From the NCBI GenBank assembly GCA_937937835.1, contig CALDBJ010000113.1, positions 1 to 12,764 of the forward strand: 12,764 bases of DNA, written 5' to 3'. This document shows positions 6,376 through 12,764 of this stretch, in pieces. Position 1 is the stretch's first letter. The number at the start of each line of letters is the position of its first letter. The stretch is from an uncultured Collinsella sp. (GTDB lineage: Bacteria > Actinomycetota > Coriobacteriia > Coriobacteriales > Coriobacteriaceae). Both the position numbers and the translations under genes were made by a program. The notes under the pieces were generated by a model, which saw nothing but the letters and a program-made list of their open reading frames with translations, was not told where the DNA came from and did not search any database.

Positions 6376-7095
6376 CTACAGTTCCACGCGCGGGTTGTCG
6401 CGGGTCACGAGCGTCTTAACGACAACCGTAGCGCCCAGATAACGCTCGAGCAACTCGGCGAGACGATCAACGGCAGCCTGGCAATCCCCCATCCGCTCGG
6501 GCTCCACGCACTCAATCGCCAGGAATGCATCGGCCGAATCGTCGGACAGCGCCGTGCGAACGCCGTCGCGCCAGTTCCAGCATCGGCATACGGCGCCCGC
6601 ATCATCGATGTAGGCAAGCTCGCCGGGCAGCGTCGGGTCATCCACATCCTCGCCAAGCGGCAGGAACGCATCCCCGCCACCAGTGACCGCCAGGCGCAGA
6701 TCGCCCTCGATGGCGCGCAGGTCCTCGCCGCCAACGGGCAGCGCGTAGGTCAGCGACACCGTGTTATAGATGTCCACCGCAGGCGTAATGTGGCCCACCG
6801 GCCTACCTTTGAGCACGCGTTTGAGCAGGTTCTCGATTGAGCAACGCGCGCCCTTTTTGGTCTTGAACAGACGATAGGCCTCGCGCCATGCCTTGACCGG
6901 TGCGTTCTCGCTGATAGTATCGCTGGTCAGATGACGCTCCGCGTCGATATTGGCGCGGTCGAGCAACGCCGCAATCGCATCCACGTCCTCTTGAGGAATC
7001 TGAGCCGTGGGCTTCATGCCCTCCACGACCACAACACCGACCGCCGCCTGCGGAAACAACTCCCAGAATGAATCCTCGGCAATAAAGCTCTTCAT
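6376..7095 (-). CDS. Stand-alone B3/B4 (PheRS beta-like) domain protein
   Basis: Predicted cytosolic protein of 239 residues resembling COG3382: the B3/B4 fold found in the beta subunit of phenylalanyl-tRNA synthetase, where it removes wrongly attached tyrosine. Free-standing versions are common but mostly uncharacterised and are suggested to act on mischarged tRNA or other RNA. The central part (KGARCSIENLLKRVLKGRP, then HITPAVDIYN and NTVSLTYALPVGGED) matches the substrate-pocket region of this domain, and the C-terminal half carries GDLRLAVTGGG and WNWRDGVRT. No catalytic synthetase domain is present. ATG 7095 is chosen for GGGAG six bases upstream; a frame to 7110 starts within that site. 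A putative promoter at 7240-7268 gives it a structured leader of about 138 bases. Hairpin C follows the stop. Confidence 0.85.
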   Translation of the reverse strand: MKSFIAEDSFWELFPQAAVGVVVVEGMKPTAQIPQEDVDAIAALLDRANIDAERHLTSDTISENAPVKAWREAYRLFKTKKGARCSIENLLKRVLKGRPVGHITPAVDIYNTVSLTYALPVGGEDLRAIEGDLRLAVTGGGDAFLPLGEDVDDPTLPGELAYIDDAGAVCRCWNWRDGVRTALSDDSADAFLAIECVEPERMGDCQAAVDRLAELLERYLGATVVVKTLVTRDNPRVEL

Positions 7096-7115
7096 ACGCT
7101 CTCCCTTCATTGTGC

Positions 7116-7152
7116 GCGCCCGAGTGAGGGCGCCTAAACAAAAAGCGCCCTT
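7116..7152 (-). promoter_or_regulatory. Leader with two mutually exclusive hairpins before the B3/B4 gene
   Basis: In the minus-strand leader GGGCGC (7150-7145), GCGCCC (7133-7128) and GGGCGC (7121-7116) follow one another. The middle block can pair with the first (loop TTTTTGTTTAG) or the last (loop TCACTC), but not both. The last block lies about 20 bases before the start codon, so the choice could affect translation. There is no T tract after either stem. This is suggestive geometry only. Confidence 0.35.
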
Positions 7153-7239
7153 ACAACGGCCACCTTCAAAGTCCTACGGTGCCGTCACAAGAACGCTTGC
7201 GCTGTCCCCATCCGGAGAAGGGGACGATATGTCAGGCGT

Positions 7240-7268
7240 ATTGTAACCCGAGTCATCCACGCGAGCAA
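7240..7268 (-). promoter_or_regulatory. Promoter of the B3/B4-domain gene
   Basis: On the minus strand TTGCTC (7268-7263) and TACAAT (7245-7240) are separated by 17 bases, predicting a start near 7233. The -35 box overlaps the T run that ends hairpin repeat D, so the terminator of pckA and the promoter of the next gene abut. Confidence 0.5.
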
Positions 7269-7270
7269 AA

Positions 7271-7303
7271 CCACCACAAAGGCGCCTGTCCCCTTTGTGG
7301 TGG
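7271..7303. repeat. Dispersed hairpin repeat, copy D, probable terminator of pckA
   Basis: The arms 7271-7282 (CCACCACAAAGG) and 7292-7303 are perfectly complementary over 12 bp around CGCCTGTCC. It begins 19 bases past the pckA stop codon and is followed on the minus strand by four T. Its loop is oriented as in copy B. Confidence 0.85.
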
Positions 7304-7322
7304 ATATGGACTCACGGCGAAG

Positions 7323-8993
7323 CTAGTGTCGAAGTCCCAGCAGCCCGCGGCCGCGATGACGGGCCTCGGCGGACACCTGGACGTGCGGGCCGGCGGCCTT
7401 GACGGACTCGGGCAGGTGCGAGTACTTCTTCTCGAAGTTCTCCTCGAACATCACCGCCAGGTTGTGCGCGGCCTCGTCGTAGCGCGCGGTGCTCTGCCAG
7501 TACTGGCGCGGCACCAGGATGCCATCGGGCACACCGTGGCACGTCGTGGGAATGTCGACGTTAAAGATGTCGTCGTGCACGAACTCGCTGTCCTCGATGG
7601 TGCCGTCGAGGGCGCGCGCGACCAGCGAGCGCGTGTAGGCCAGCTCGATGCGATGACCCACGCCGTAGCCGCCGCCGATCCAGCCGGTGTTGACCAGGTA
7701 CACGCGTGTGCGGCCGTCGGCAATACGCTCGCCGAGCATCTTGGCGTAAACCATGGGGTCGAGCGGCATAAACGGCTCGCCGAACAGCGAAGAGAACGTG
7801 GGCGTGGGCTCGGTAACGCCGACCTCGGTGCCGGGAATCTTAGCCGTAAAGCCCGTCACAAAGTGGTACATGGCGGCGTCGGCCGTCAGACGCGAGATGG
7901 GCGGCAGCACGCCAAAAGCGTCGCAAGTCAGGAACAGCACGACACTCGGAGTGGTGCCCATGCCCTTAGTCCACGCGTTAGGAATGTGCTCCACGGGATA
8001 GGCCACGCGCGTGTTGTGCGTAATCGAGATGTCATCGTAGTTGGGCTTGCGGTTCTCGTCGAGCACCACGTTTTCGCAGATTGCGCCAAAGCGGACAGCG
8101 TTGAAGATCTCAGGCTCGTGGAAGGCGTCCAGGCCCTCGCATTTTGCGTAGCAGCCACCCTCGATGTTGAAGATGCCCATGTCGGACCAACCGTGCTCGT
8201 CATCGCCGATCAGCAGGCGCGTGGGATTGGCCGAAAGCGTGGTCTTGCCGGTGCCGGACAGGCCAAAGAACACGGCGGTCCCGTGCGTGACGGGATCCAT
8301 GCTGGCCGAGCAGTGCATGGGCAGCACGTCGTCCTCGACGGGCAGCAGATAGTTCATGACGCTAAAGATCGACTTTTTAATCTCGCCGGAGTAACCGGTG
8401 CCGGCAACCAAAATCACGCGCTCCTGGAAGTTGATGACCACGGCGGCGCTGGAGTTGAGGCCCTTGATGGCGGGATCGCACTGGTACCCGGGTGCCGCGA
8501 GCACGCAAAAGTCCGGCTCGCCGGTGCGCGCAATTTCGCGAGCGAGCGGACGGGCGAGCATCTGCTTAATAAAGAGTGCCTGGCTGGCACGCTCGCAGGC
8601 AACGAGCAGTCGACGCGTGTGGTTGCGGTCGGCACCTGCCATGCCGCGGGTGACGAACACGTCGCGCTCGTTGAGATAGTCGACGATACCGGCCTTGATG
8701 ACCTCATAGCTCTCGACGGACAGCGGGCGGTTGACCGCGCCCCAGGCAATCTTGTCGTGAACATCGGGGGTGTCAACGATAAAGCGATCGTTGGGAGAAC
8801 GGCCGGTACGCTCCCCCGTCTCGATCACCAGCGCGCCGTTGGATGCCATGCGGCCTTCTTCGCGGCGGATAGCGTGCTCGACGAGCTCCGCGGCGGGTAG
8901 ATCGACCAGCAGACGGGGCTGATTCTCGGCGGGATCTTCGACCAACGTAAGACCAAAGTTGGACAGTACTTCTGCAGGGGTAACACCAGGCAT
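7323..8993 (-). CDS. pckA: Phosphoenolpyruvate carboxykinase (ATP)
   Basis: Cytosolic enzyme that interconverts oxaloacetate plus ATP with phosphoenolpyruvate, carbon dioxide and ADP: the first committed step of gluconeogenesis, or in some anaerobes a CO2-fixing, ATP-making reaction run in reverse. The ATP-type kinase P-loop GLSGTGKTT is at residues 244-252, with RTGRSPNDRF near the N-terminus, LPMHCSA before the P-loop and IGDDEHGW after it, all typical of the ATP-dependent family. Its 556 residues slightly exceed the usual 530-540; the extra is mainly a basic C-terminal tail (AEARHRGRGLLGLRH). ATG 8993 is chosen for a strong AAAGGAGG four bases upstream; the frame continues to 9107 without support. 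Upstream lie a LacI-type palindrome and a second inverted repeat. The lactate permease gene is the next upstream gene on the same strand. Confidence 0.97.
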   Translation of the reverse strand: MPGVTPAEVLSNFGLTLVEDPAENQPRLLVDLPAAELVEHAIRREEGRMASNGALVIETGERTGRSPNDRFIVDTPDVHDKIAWGAVNRPLSVESYEVIKAGIVDYLNERDVFVTRGMAGADRNHTRRLLVACERASQALFIKQMLARPLAREIARTGEPDFCVLAAPGYQCDPAIKGLNSSAAVVINFQERVILVAGTGYSGEIKKSIFSVMNYLLPVEDDVLPMHCSASMDPVTHGTAVFFGLSGTGKTTLSANPTRLLIGDDEHGWSDMGIFNIEGGCYAKCEGLDAFHEPEIFNAVRFGAICENVVLDENRKPNYDDISITHNTRVAYPVEHIPNAWTKGMGTTPSVVLFLTCDAFGVLPPISRLTADAAMYHFVTGFTAKIPGTEVGVTEPTPTFSSLFGEPFMPLDPMVYAKMLGERIADGRTRVYLVNTGWIGGGYGVGHRIELAYTRSLVARALDGTIEDSEFVHDDIFNVDIPTTCHGVPDGILVPRQYWQSTARYDEAAHNLAVMFEENFEKKYSHLPESVKAAGPHVQVSAEARHRGRGLLGLRH

Positions 8994-9034
8994 GGGGCCT
9001 CCTTTAAAAGCGCGACACATGGACGCGGCGCGCA

Positions 9035-9050
9035 CTTTACTCACGTAAAG
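9035..9050. promoter_or_regulatory. Inverted repeat in the pckA leader
   Basis: CTTTAC (9035-9040) and GTAAAG (9045-9050) form a perfect 6-bp inverted repeat with a 4-base spacer, about 42 bases upstream of the pckA start codon. It could be an operator or a small RNA hairpin. Confidence 0.35.
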
Positions 9051-9067
9051 CCCGTTGTACCCGATAT

Positions 9068-9083
9068 GCAAAAACGTTTTTGC
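9068..9083. promoter_or_regulatory. Perfect 16-bp palindrome upstream of pckA, LacI-type operator candidate
   Basis: GCAAAAACGTTTTTGC is a perfect palindrome with a central CG flanked by A and T runs, the general form of operators bound by LacI/GalR-family regulators including CcpA-type catabolite regulators. It lies 75 bases upstream of the pckA ATG, directly after a TTGCCG (9088-9083, minus strand) that may be the -35 box, so a bound protein would sit in the promoter. Glucose control of a gluconeogenic gene would make sense; no such regulator is encoded in the window. Confidence 0.5.
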
Positions 9084-9140
9084 GGCAAGGGCGGCAAGCC
9101 CGCCCAACGGTCAAAAATCGCAGGCAAGCGGCCTAGTCAT

Positions 9141-9182
9141 TGGGGACGTTCTTGAACAGGCAACATTCAAGGAGTGTCCCCA
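9141..9182. repeat. Imperfect inverted repeat between lldP and pckA
   Basis: TGGGGAC (9141-9147) pairs with GTCCCCA (9176-9182) and TTGAA (9152-9156) with TTCAA (9166-9170), with unpaired bases between the two blocks. It lies beyond the larger repeat that follows lldP. No T tract follows it on either strand. Confidence 0.6.
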
Positions 9183-9187
9183 GATGC

Positions 9188-9243
9188 CGGCACTTAGGGA
9201 CGTTCCCAAAGTGCCGGCACATAAGGAACGTCCCTAAGTGCCG
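9188..9243. repeat. 19-bp inverted repeat abutting the lldP stop codon
   Basis: The arms 9188-9206 (CGGCACTTAGGGACGTTCC) and 9225-9243 are perfectly complementary. The 18-base spacer contains the palindrome GTGCCGGCAC (9211-9220), which restates the end of the arm. The structure begins one base past the stop codon of the minus-strand permease gene, so it probably protects or ends that transcript, although there is no T run. Its sequence is unrelated to the ACCACCACAAAGG hairpins. Confidence 0.85.
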
Positions 9244-9244
9244 A

Positions 9245-10816
9245 CTACAGCGGCAGGCCTTGGCCGAGCATGGCTATGGCGCTCATCAGGACCAGCATGC
9301 CGGCAGCGTAGGGCAGCACCGCGCCTAGGAGCTCGGCATCCTTACCGCGCACGTGCACGGCGGCAAGACCAATGGCGAGTGTCTGCGGCGAGATCATCTT
9401 ACCGGCGGCGACGCCCAGGGCGTTCAACGCGACCATCCAGTAGTCGCTCACACCCAGCGCAGTGGCAGCCTGGCTCTGAATGGGGCCAAACAGCATGCCC
9501 GAAGATGTGCCCGAACCGGTCACGAACGCACCGACCGCACCGATCCACGGAGCCAGAATCGGGTACAGGCCGCCGGCGACCGCAATGCAAAACGCACTGA
9601 TCGACGAAATCATGCCGGCATAGCCCATTACCTTGGCGCAGCCCAGTACCGAAAGCATCGTGATCACCGTCGGCGTCATCTGCTTCACAGTCGCGGCCAG
9701 CACCTCGCCCATCATTCGCGGCGAAGCACCCTGAATGGCACCGCCGACAAACGCCGCCAGGAAAATCCAGACGCCCGGCGTGTTGATCCACGAAAACGTA
9801 AGCGTACCGGGGTTCTCGCCGCAATACACCTGGACGTGGCTCGCAAACGGCGCGAGCGCGGCGTGCACGACGGGAACCAGGTTGGAGGTACCCAGCAGCA
9901 GCACAAAGATCAGGATGAAGCACGACCAAGCCGAAAGCGCCGACTTAACGGTAAGCTGCTCGCCGGCCTCGATATTCATATGGAAGCGCGCATCCAGGTG
10001 ACCGGACTTCTCGGCGCGCATGGCAAGCGCAGCGGTCAGCGCGAGCGACACAATGGAGCCCACGACCACGGCAAGCTCGGGGCCCACAAACATGGCGACG
10101 ACCAGGGCCGCGGCAGCAAAGGACGCGCCGGAGAGCAGCGCGATACCGGCCACGCCGCGCAGGCGCTCGCCCACACTCGCAACATTGCCCTGATCATCGG
10201 CAACGCGGCCCGCGACCAGCACGATAAACAGCGGCATCACCACAAAGAACGGCGCGAGCTGCACCAGCTGAACGGTCGCCAGGTGCAGGGAATCCAGACC
10301 AACCAGGTCGGCAACGGAAACCGTCGGGATGCCGATGGAGCCGTAGGGCGTGGGCACGCCGTTGGCCAGCAGGCAGATGAGCACGGCGGGGACGGCCTCA
10401 AAGCCCAAGCCCGCGAGCATGCCGGCGGGAATGGCGACGGCGGTACCAAAGCCGGCCATGCCCTCCATAAAGCCGCCGAAGCACCAGGCCACGAGCAGCG
10501 CCAGCAGACGGCGGTCGCTGCTGATGGAGGTGATCATGCTGCCGATCACGTCCATGGCGCCCGTGCGCACGCACAGGTTATACGTAAAGACCGCGGCGAT
10601 AATCACCAGCACGATCGGCCACAGGGCCATCAAAAAGCCCTCGAGCGAGGCCGTGGCGATCTGCGCCACCGACAGGTGCCACCACGCAAAGGCAAGCACG
10701 CACGAAAGAACAAACGAGCCGATGGCAGCTTTCCAGGCCGGCCATTTAAAGCACAGCAGCATCACGACAAGCCAGATGATCGGCACAAGAGCCAGCAAAA
10801 ATGCGGCGACGTCCAT
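9245..10816 (-). CDS. lldP: L-lactate permease (LctP family)
   Basis: Inner-membrane secondary transporter of 523 residues expected to bring in lactate, and possibly glycolate, with protons. Almost the whole chain is hydrophobic helices joined by short loops, with one longer hydrophilic loop around the middle. Family stretches include the N-terminal ALVPIIWLVVML, GGFMEGMAGFGTAVAIPAG and ANGVPTPYGSIGIPT in the first half, and GTGTSSGMLFGPIQ near the C-terminus. ATG 10816 is chosen for AAGGAG about ten bases upstream, although the frame runs to 10861. Downstream lies pckA in the same orientation but separated by two inverted repeats and its own promoter region, so the two are probably separate transcripts. 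No lactate dehydrogenase or LutABC genes are in the window. Confidence 0.94.
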   Translation of the reverse strand: MDVAAFLLALVPIIWLVVMLLCFKWPAWKAAIGSFVLSCVLAFAWWHLSVAQIATASLEGFLMALWPIVLVIIAAVFTYNLCVRTGAMDVIGSMITSISSDRRLLALLVAWCFGGFMEGMAGFGTAVAIPAGMLAGLGFEAVPAVLICLLANGVPTPYGSIGIPTVSVADLVGLDSLHLATVQLVQLAPFFVVMPLFIVLVAGRVADDQGNVASVGERLRGVAGIALLSGASFAAAALVVAMFVGPELAVVVGSIVSLALTAALAMRAEKSGHLDARFHMNIEAGEQLTVKSALSAWSCFILIFVLLLGTSNLVPVVHAALAPFASHVQVYCGENPGTLTFSWINTPGVWIFLAAFVGGAIQGASPRMMGEVLAATVKQMTPTVITMLSVLGCAKVMGYAGMISSISAFCIAVAGGLYPILAPWIGAVGAFVTGSGTSSGMLFGPIQSQAATALGVSDYWMVALNALGVAAGKMISPQTLAIGLAAVHVRGKDAELLGAVLPYAAGMLVLMSAIAMLGQGLPL

Positions 10817-10919
10817 GGGTAAAAGCTCCTTGGTACCGCGAAGGCGGCATCGGGGTGTCACAAAACCTCAACAGAATACCGCACGCTTACCGACAAATTG
10901 CTGCCGCCTGCCGAATATA

Positions 10920-10936
10920 TTGAACAATCTGTTCAA
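10920..10936. promoter_or_regulatory. 17-bp inverted repeat between lldP and the flippase gene, candidate operator
   Basis: TTGAAC (10920-10925) and GTTCAA (10931-10936) are perfect arms around AATCT. It lies in the 178-base divergent intergenic region, 104 bases upstream of lldP and about 26 bases upstream of the -10 box of the flippase gene. It resembles a LexA box but has five rather than four bases between GAAC and GTTC, so LexA binding is doubtful. Confidence 0.45.
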
Positions 10937-10961
10937 AAACACGAACCGACACTGTCGCGAC

Positions 10962-10967
10962 TATACT
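10962..10967 (+). promoter_or_regulatory. -10 box of the flippase-like gene
   Basis: TATACT matches five of six bases of the -10 consensus and lies 27 bases before the TTG start, giving a leader of about 20 bases. No good -35 is seen at 16-18 bases, which suggests a promoter that needs an activator or an alternative sigma factor. Confidence 0.45.
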
Positions 10968-10994
10968 AAGGCGCAGCAATAGAAAGGAACCGCC

Positions 10995-12572
10995 TTGAGC
11001 ATCACGCCCCTCGATAGCATCCGTCGCGCCATAGCCCGCCGCAACGGCGTCGCCGACCCCACCGTATCGGGCAGCGGGGCGCACGGGCAGGGCGGACGCA
11101 TCGAAAACGGCCTGTTTCCCGCCTCGCACACCGCCGAGGAGCTTGCACGCATCCAGGAGCTGAGCCAGCGCAACGCCGGCGGCCCCGACAGCAGCCAGGC
11201 CACGCGCCGTCGCCGCGAGCACGACCGCGAGCCGGGCCCCATCCGTCGCATGGTCAACGCCTGGTGGAACCGTTTGCTCGCAGCCGTCTACGGCGGTGGC
11301 TTCTCCACGCAAGAGGCCGAGTACGAAGAGCACGCGACCCGCCGCGACTACCTGTGGAACACCCTGGGCACTGCTGTGTGGGGCATGGCGTTTCCGTTGC
11401 TCACCATCGTGTCCACTCAACTCGTGGGCGCCGAGGAAGCCGGCAAGTTCTCCATCGCGTTCGTTACCGGCACGCTCATTATGATCGCGTGCAACTACGG
11501 CGTGCGCAATTTCCAGGTCTCGGACATCGACGAGACCACCAGCTTTGCCTCCTACCAGCTCAACCGCTGGCTTTGCGGAGTGCTCGCGCTGGCGTGCGGC
11601 CTGGTATACAGCAGCGCCCGCGGCTACGATGCGCAGATGGCCACGATCGGCCTGGGCGTCTACCTCTATAAGGTGATTGACGGCATCGCCGACGTGTACG
11701 AGGGCCGCCTGCAGCAGGCCGACAAGCTCTATTTGGCCGGCATGAGTCAAACGCTGCGCTCCGCCGGCGTCATCGCGGTCTTTAGCGTGGCACTGTTCCT
11801 CACGCGCAGCATGCCCATCGCGGCCATGGCCATGGGCATCGCCGCGATTGCCTCGCTCGTGCTGGTCACCGCGCCGCTCGCCCTGCTCGAAACCGAAAAA
11901 TCGTGCCGCGTGAGCCTGCGCGAGGTCGGCCACCTGTTTGTCCAGTGCGCCCCGCTCTTTGGCGCGCTGTTCCTGTTCAACCTTATCGAGAGCATGCCCA
12001 AGTTCGTGATGGAAGGCACGCTGGCCTACAAGTATCAGCTGTACTTTAATGCCCTATTCTTTCCGGCGCAGGCTATTTTATTGAGCATTGGATTTATCTA
12101 TAAACCGCAGCTCCTACGTCTGTCGAGCATTTGGGCGAATCCGCGCAAGCGTCGCCGCTTTGACCTGATTATTGTTGCCGTTATGGCGCTGATCGTGGTC
12201 ATTACCGGAGCGTGCGCCGCATTTATGGCAGGTCCCGGCATCCCCATCATGAGCTTTATGTACGGCCTTAACTTTGAGCGCTACCGCACGCTGGCACTGC
12301 TAATGGTTGTCGCCGGCGGCGTCACCGCGGCAATCGACTTTATCTACGCCATCATCACGGTGTTGCGCCACGCCGGCGACGTCACCAAGATCTACCTGAT
12401 CTGCTTCGCCGTAAGCGTGGTGCTGCCAGTGATCCTGATTAAGCTGCTGGGTCTGATGGGCGCCGTGGTAAGCTACCTAGCCATCATGGCCCTACTCCTG
12501 GTGCTACTGATTATCGAGTACGCCCACATTCGCCAACGCATCGAACGCGACCGCAACCCATACGGCGCCTAA
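10995..12572 (+). CDS. Polysaccharide flippase-like polytopic membrane protein
   Basis: Membrane protein of 525 residues resembling the MOP superfamily of lipid-linked oligosaccharide exporters (Wzx-like, often annotated lipopolysaccharide biosynthesis protein). The N-terminal 115 residues or so are hydrophilic, rich in arginine and presumably cytoplasmic, which is unusual since typical Wzx proteins start at or near the first helix. From about residue 120 there are about a dozen hydrophobic segments, beginning with WNTLGTAVWGMAFPLLTIVS. A basic loop (NPRKRRRFD) divides the two halves. The start is TTG 10995, supported by AGAAAGGA six bases upstream; no nearby ATG has such a site. The substrate is unknown. 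It is divergent from lldP and has no glycosyltransferase neighbours inside the window. The family call rests on the helix pattern and general likeness, not on a diagnostic motif. Confidence 0.72.
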   Translation: MSITPLDSIRRAIARRNGVADPTVSGSGAHGQGGRIENGLFPASHTAEELARIQELSQRNAGGPDSSQATRRRREHDREPGPIRRMVNAWWNRLLAAVYGGGFSTQEAEYEEHATRRDYLWNTLGTAVWGMAFPLLTIVSTQLVGAEEAGKFSIAFVTGTLIMIACNYGVRNFQVSDIDETTSFASYQLNRWLCGVLALACGLVYSSARGYDAQMATIGLGVYLYKVIDGIADVYEGRLQQADKLYLAGMSQTLRSAGVIAVFSVALFLTRSMPIAAMAMGIAAIASLVLVTAPLALLETEKSCRVSLREVGHLFVQCAPLFGALFLFNLIESMPKFVMEGTLAYKYQLYFNALFFPAQAILLSIGFIYKPQLLRLSSIWANPRKRRRFDLIIVAVMALIVVITGACAAFMAGPGIPIMSFMYGLNFERYRTLALLMVVAGGVTAAIDFIYAIITVLRHAGDVTKIYLICFAVSVVLPVILIKLLGLMGAVVSYLAIMALLLVLLIIEYAHIRQRIERDRNPYGA

Positions 12573-12764
12573 TTAGCTGTCCCGGTCACCGGAATTTGCG
12601 ATGGAATCACCCCGGCTGGGGTCTCGTTGCGGACAATATGCATCACGCAAAACTAAGTGAGTAGACTTTTACCGAATCCCCGACCACGCCGACAAAGCAC
12701 AAGTCTGTAACCTGCACTGATAATTGTTCTCGGGGGAAGCGGGCACTGCGGGGCGCGGCGACAG
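12573..12764. other. Non-coding right edge
   Basis: No gene, tRNA or clear terminator is seen in these 192 bases. Two small hairpins follow the flippase stop codon: CCGG/CCGG around TCA at about 12584-12594, and ACCCC/GGGGT around GGCT at about 12609-12622, neither with a T tract. AGACTT (12663-12668) can pair with AAGTCT (12701-12706). The stretch may be the upstream region of a gene beyond the edge. Confidence 0.4.

Noticed and set aside
4337..7303. CRISPR-like array from the repeated ACCACCACAAAGG sequences
   Set aside because: The copies are separated by whole genes, are palindromic and alternate in orientation; there are no spacers or cas genes.
7179..8900. Long open + frame of 573 codons opposite pckA
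   Set aside because: It is the complement of pckA, whose P-loop and family motifs are clear; the + translation has no domain and reflects GC-rich codon use.
9353..10822. Long + frame of 489 codons opposite the lactate permease
   Set aside because: Composition rich in H, R, G and A with no domain; it is the antisense of a convincing membrane transporter.
10922..10934. LexA box (SOS operator) reading of GAAC...GTTC
   Set aside because: Actinobacterial and Firmicutes LexA sites have four bases between the half sites; here there are five, and neither flanking gene is a repair gene.
10887..11933. Minus frame of 348 codons overlapping the flippase and the divergent promoters
   Set aside because: It is antisense to a well-supported gene and would cross the intergenic regulatory region; no family features.
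12573..12764. RNA gene or terminator at the right edge
   Set aside because: The hairpins are short, lack T tracts, and no tRNA cloverleaf or closing helix could be built.

Overview
The window is GC-rich bacterial DNA of chromosomal housekeeping and accessory character. Strong purine-rich ribosome binding sites, TTG as well as ATG starts, the gene set (DegV, ATP-type PEP carboxykinase, L-lactate permease, B3/B4-domain protein) and short dispersed hairpin repeats built on ACCACCACAAAGG suggest an anaerobic gut actinobacterium of the Coriobacteriia, most likely Collinsella. This is an inference from style and content; there is no rRNA or other marker gene to prove it.

Layout. 121-1059 (-): a COG1313-type radical SAM protein. 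1060-1587: a divergent intergenic region that carries a promoter with a consensus -35 for the radical SAM gene and, on the + strand, what looks like a complete small structured RNA gene (about 1210-1380) with a -10 box, a 12-bp end-to-end closing helix and a T tract. 1588-2787 (+): a polyprenyl-phosphate GlcNAc-1-phosphate transferase (WecA/TagO/MraY superfamily). 2958-4007 (+): trpS, with a strong intrinsic terminator. 4072-4391: a non-coding stretch with an 18-bp perfect hairpin. Then a long run of minus-strand genes: a single-domain MGMT-like protein (4392-4712), a DegV fatty-acid-binding protein (4792-5646), a MarR regulator (5774-6223), a stand-alone PheRS B3/B4-domain protein (6376-7095), pckA (7323-8993) and L-lactate permease (9245-10816). 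Divergent from the permease is a polysaccharide flippase-like membrane protein (10995-12572, +). The last 192 bases hold no gene I can support.

How the genes fit together. Lactate permease and PEP carboxykinase lie next to each other and could feed lactate carbon towards PEP and sugar phosphates; palindromes upstream of each suggest separate regulation. The MarR regulator lies upstream of degV on the same strand with no hairpin between them and may control it. The transferase at 1588 and the flippase at 10995 both belong to cell-surface polysaccharide assembly but are not adjacent.

A recurring architectural feature is that nearly every minus-strand gene ends a few bases before an inverted repeat. 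Four of these (4337-4377, 4739-4782, 6329-6367, 7271-7303) are copies of one hairpin family whose arms end in T runs on the minus strand, so a dispersed repeat appears to serve as the terminator set. I did not find a defence system, mobile element, CRISPR array or clearly novel gene cluster. The most promising undescribed element is the small RNA gene at about 1210-1380.
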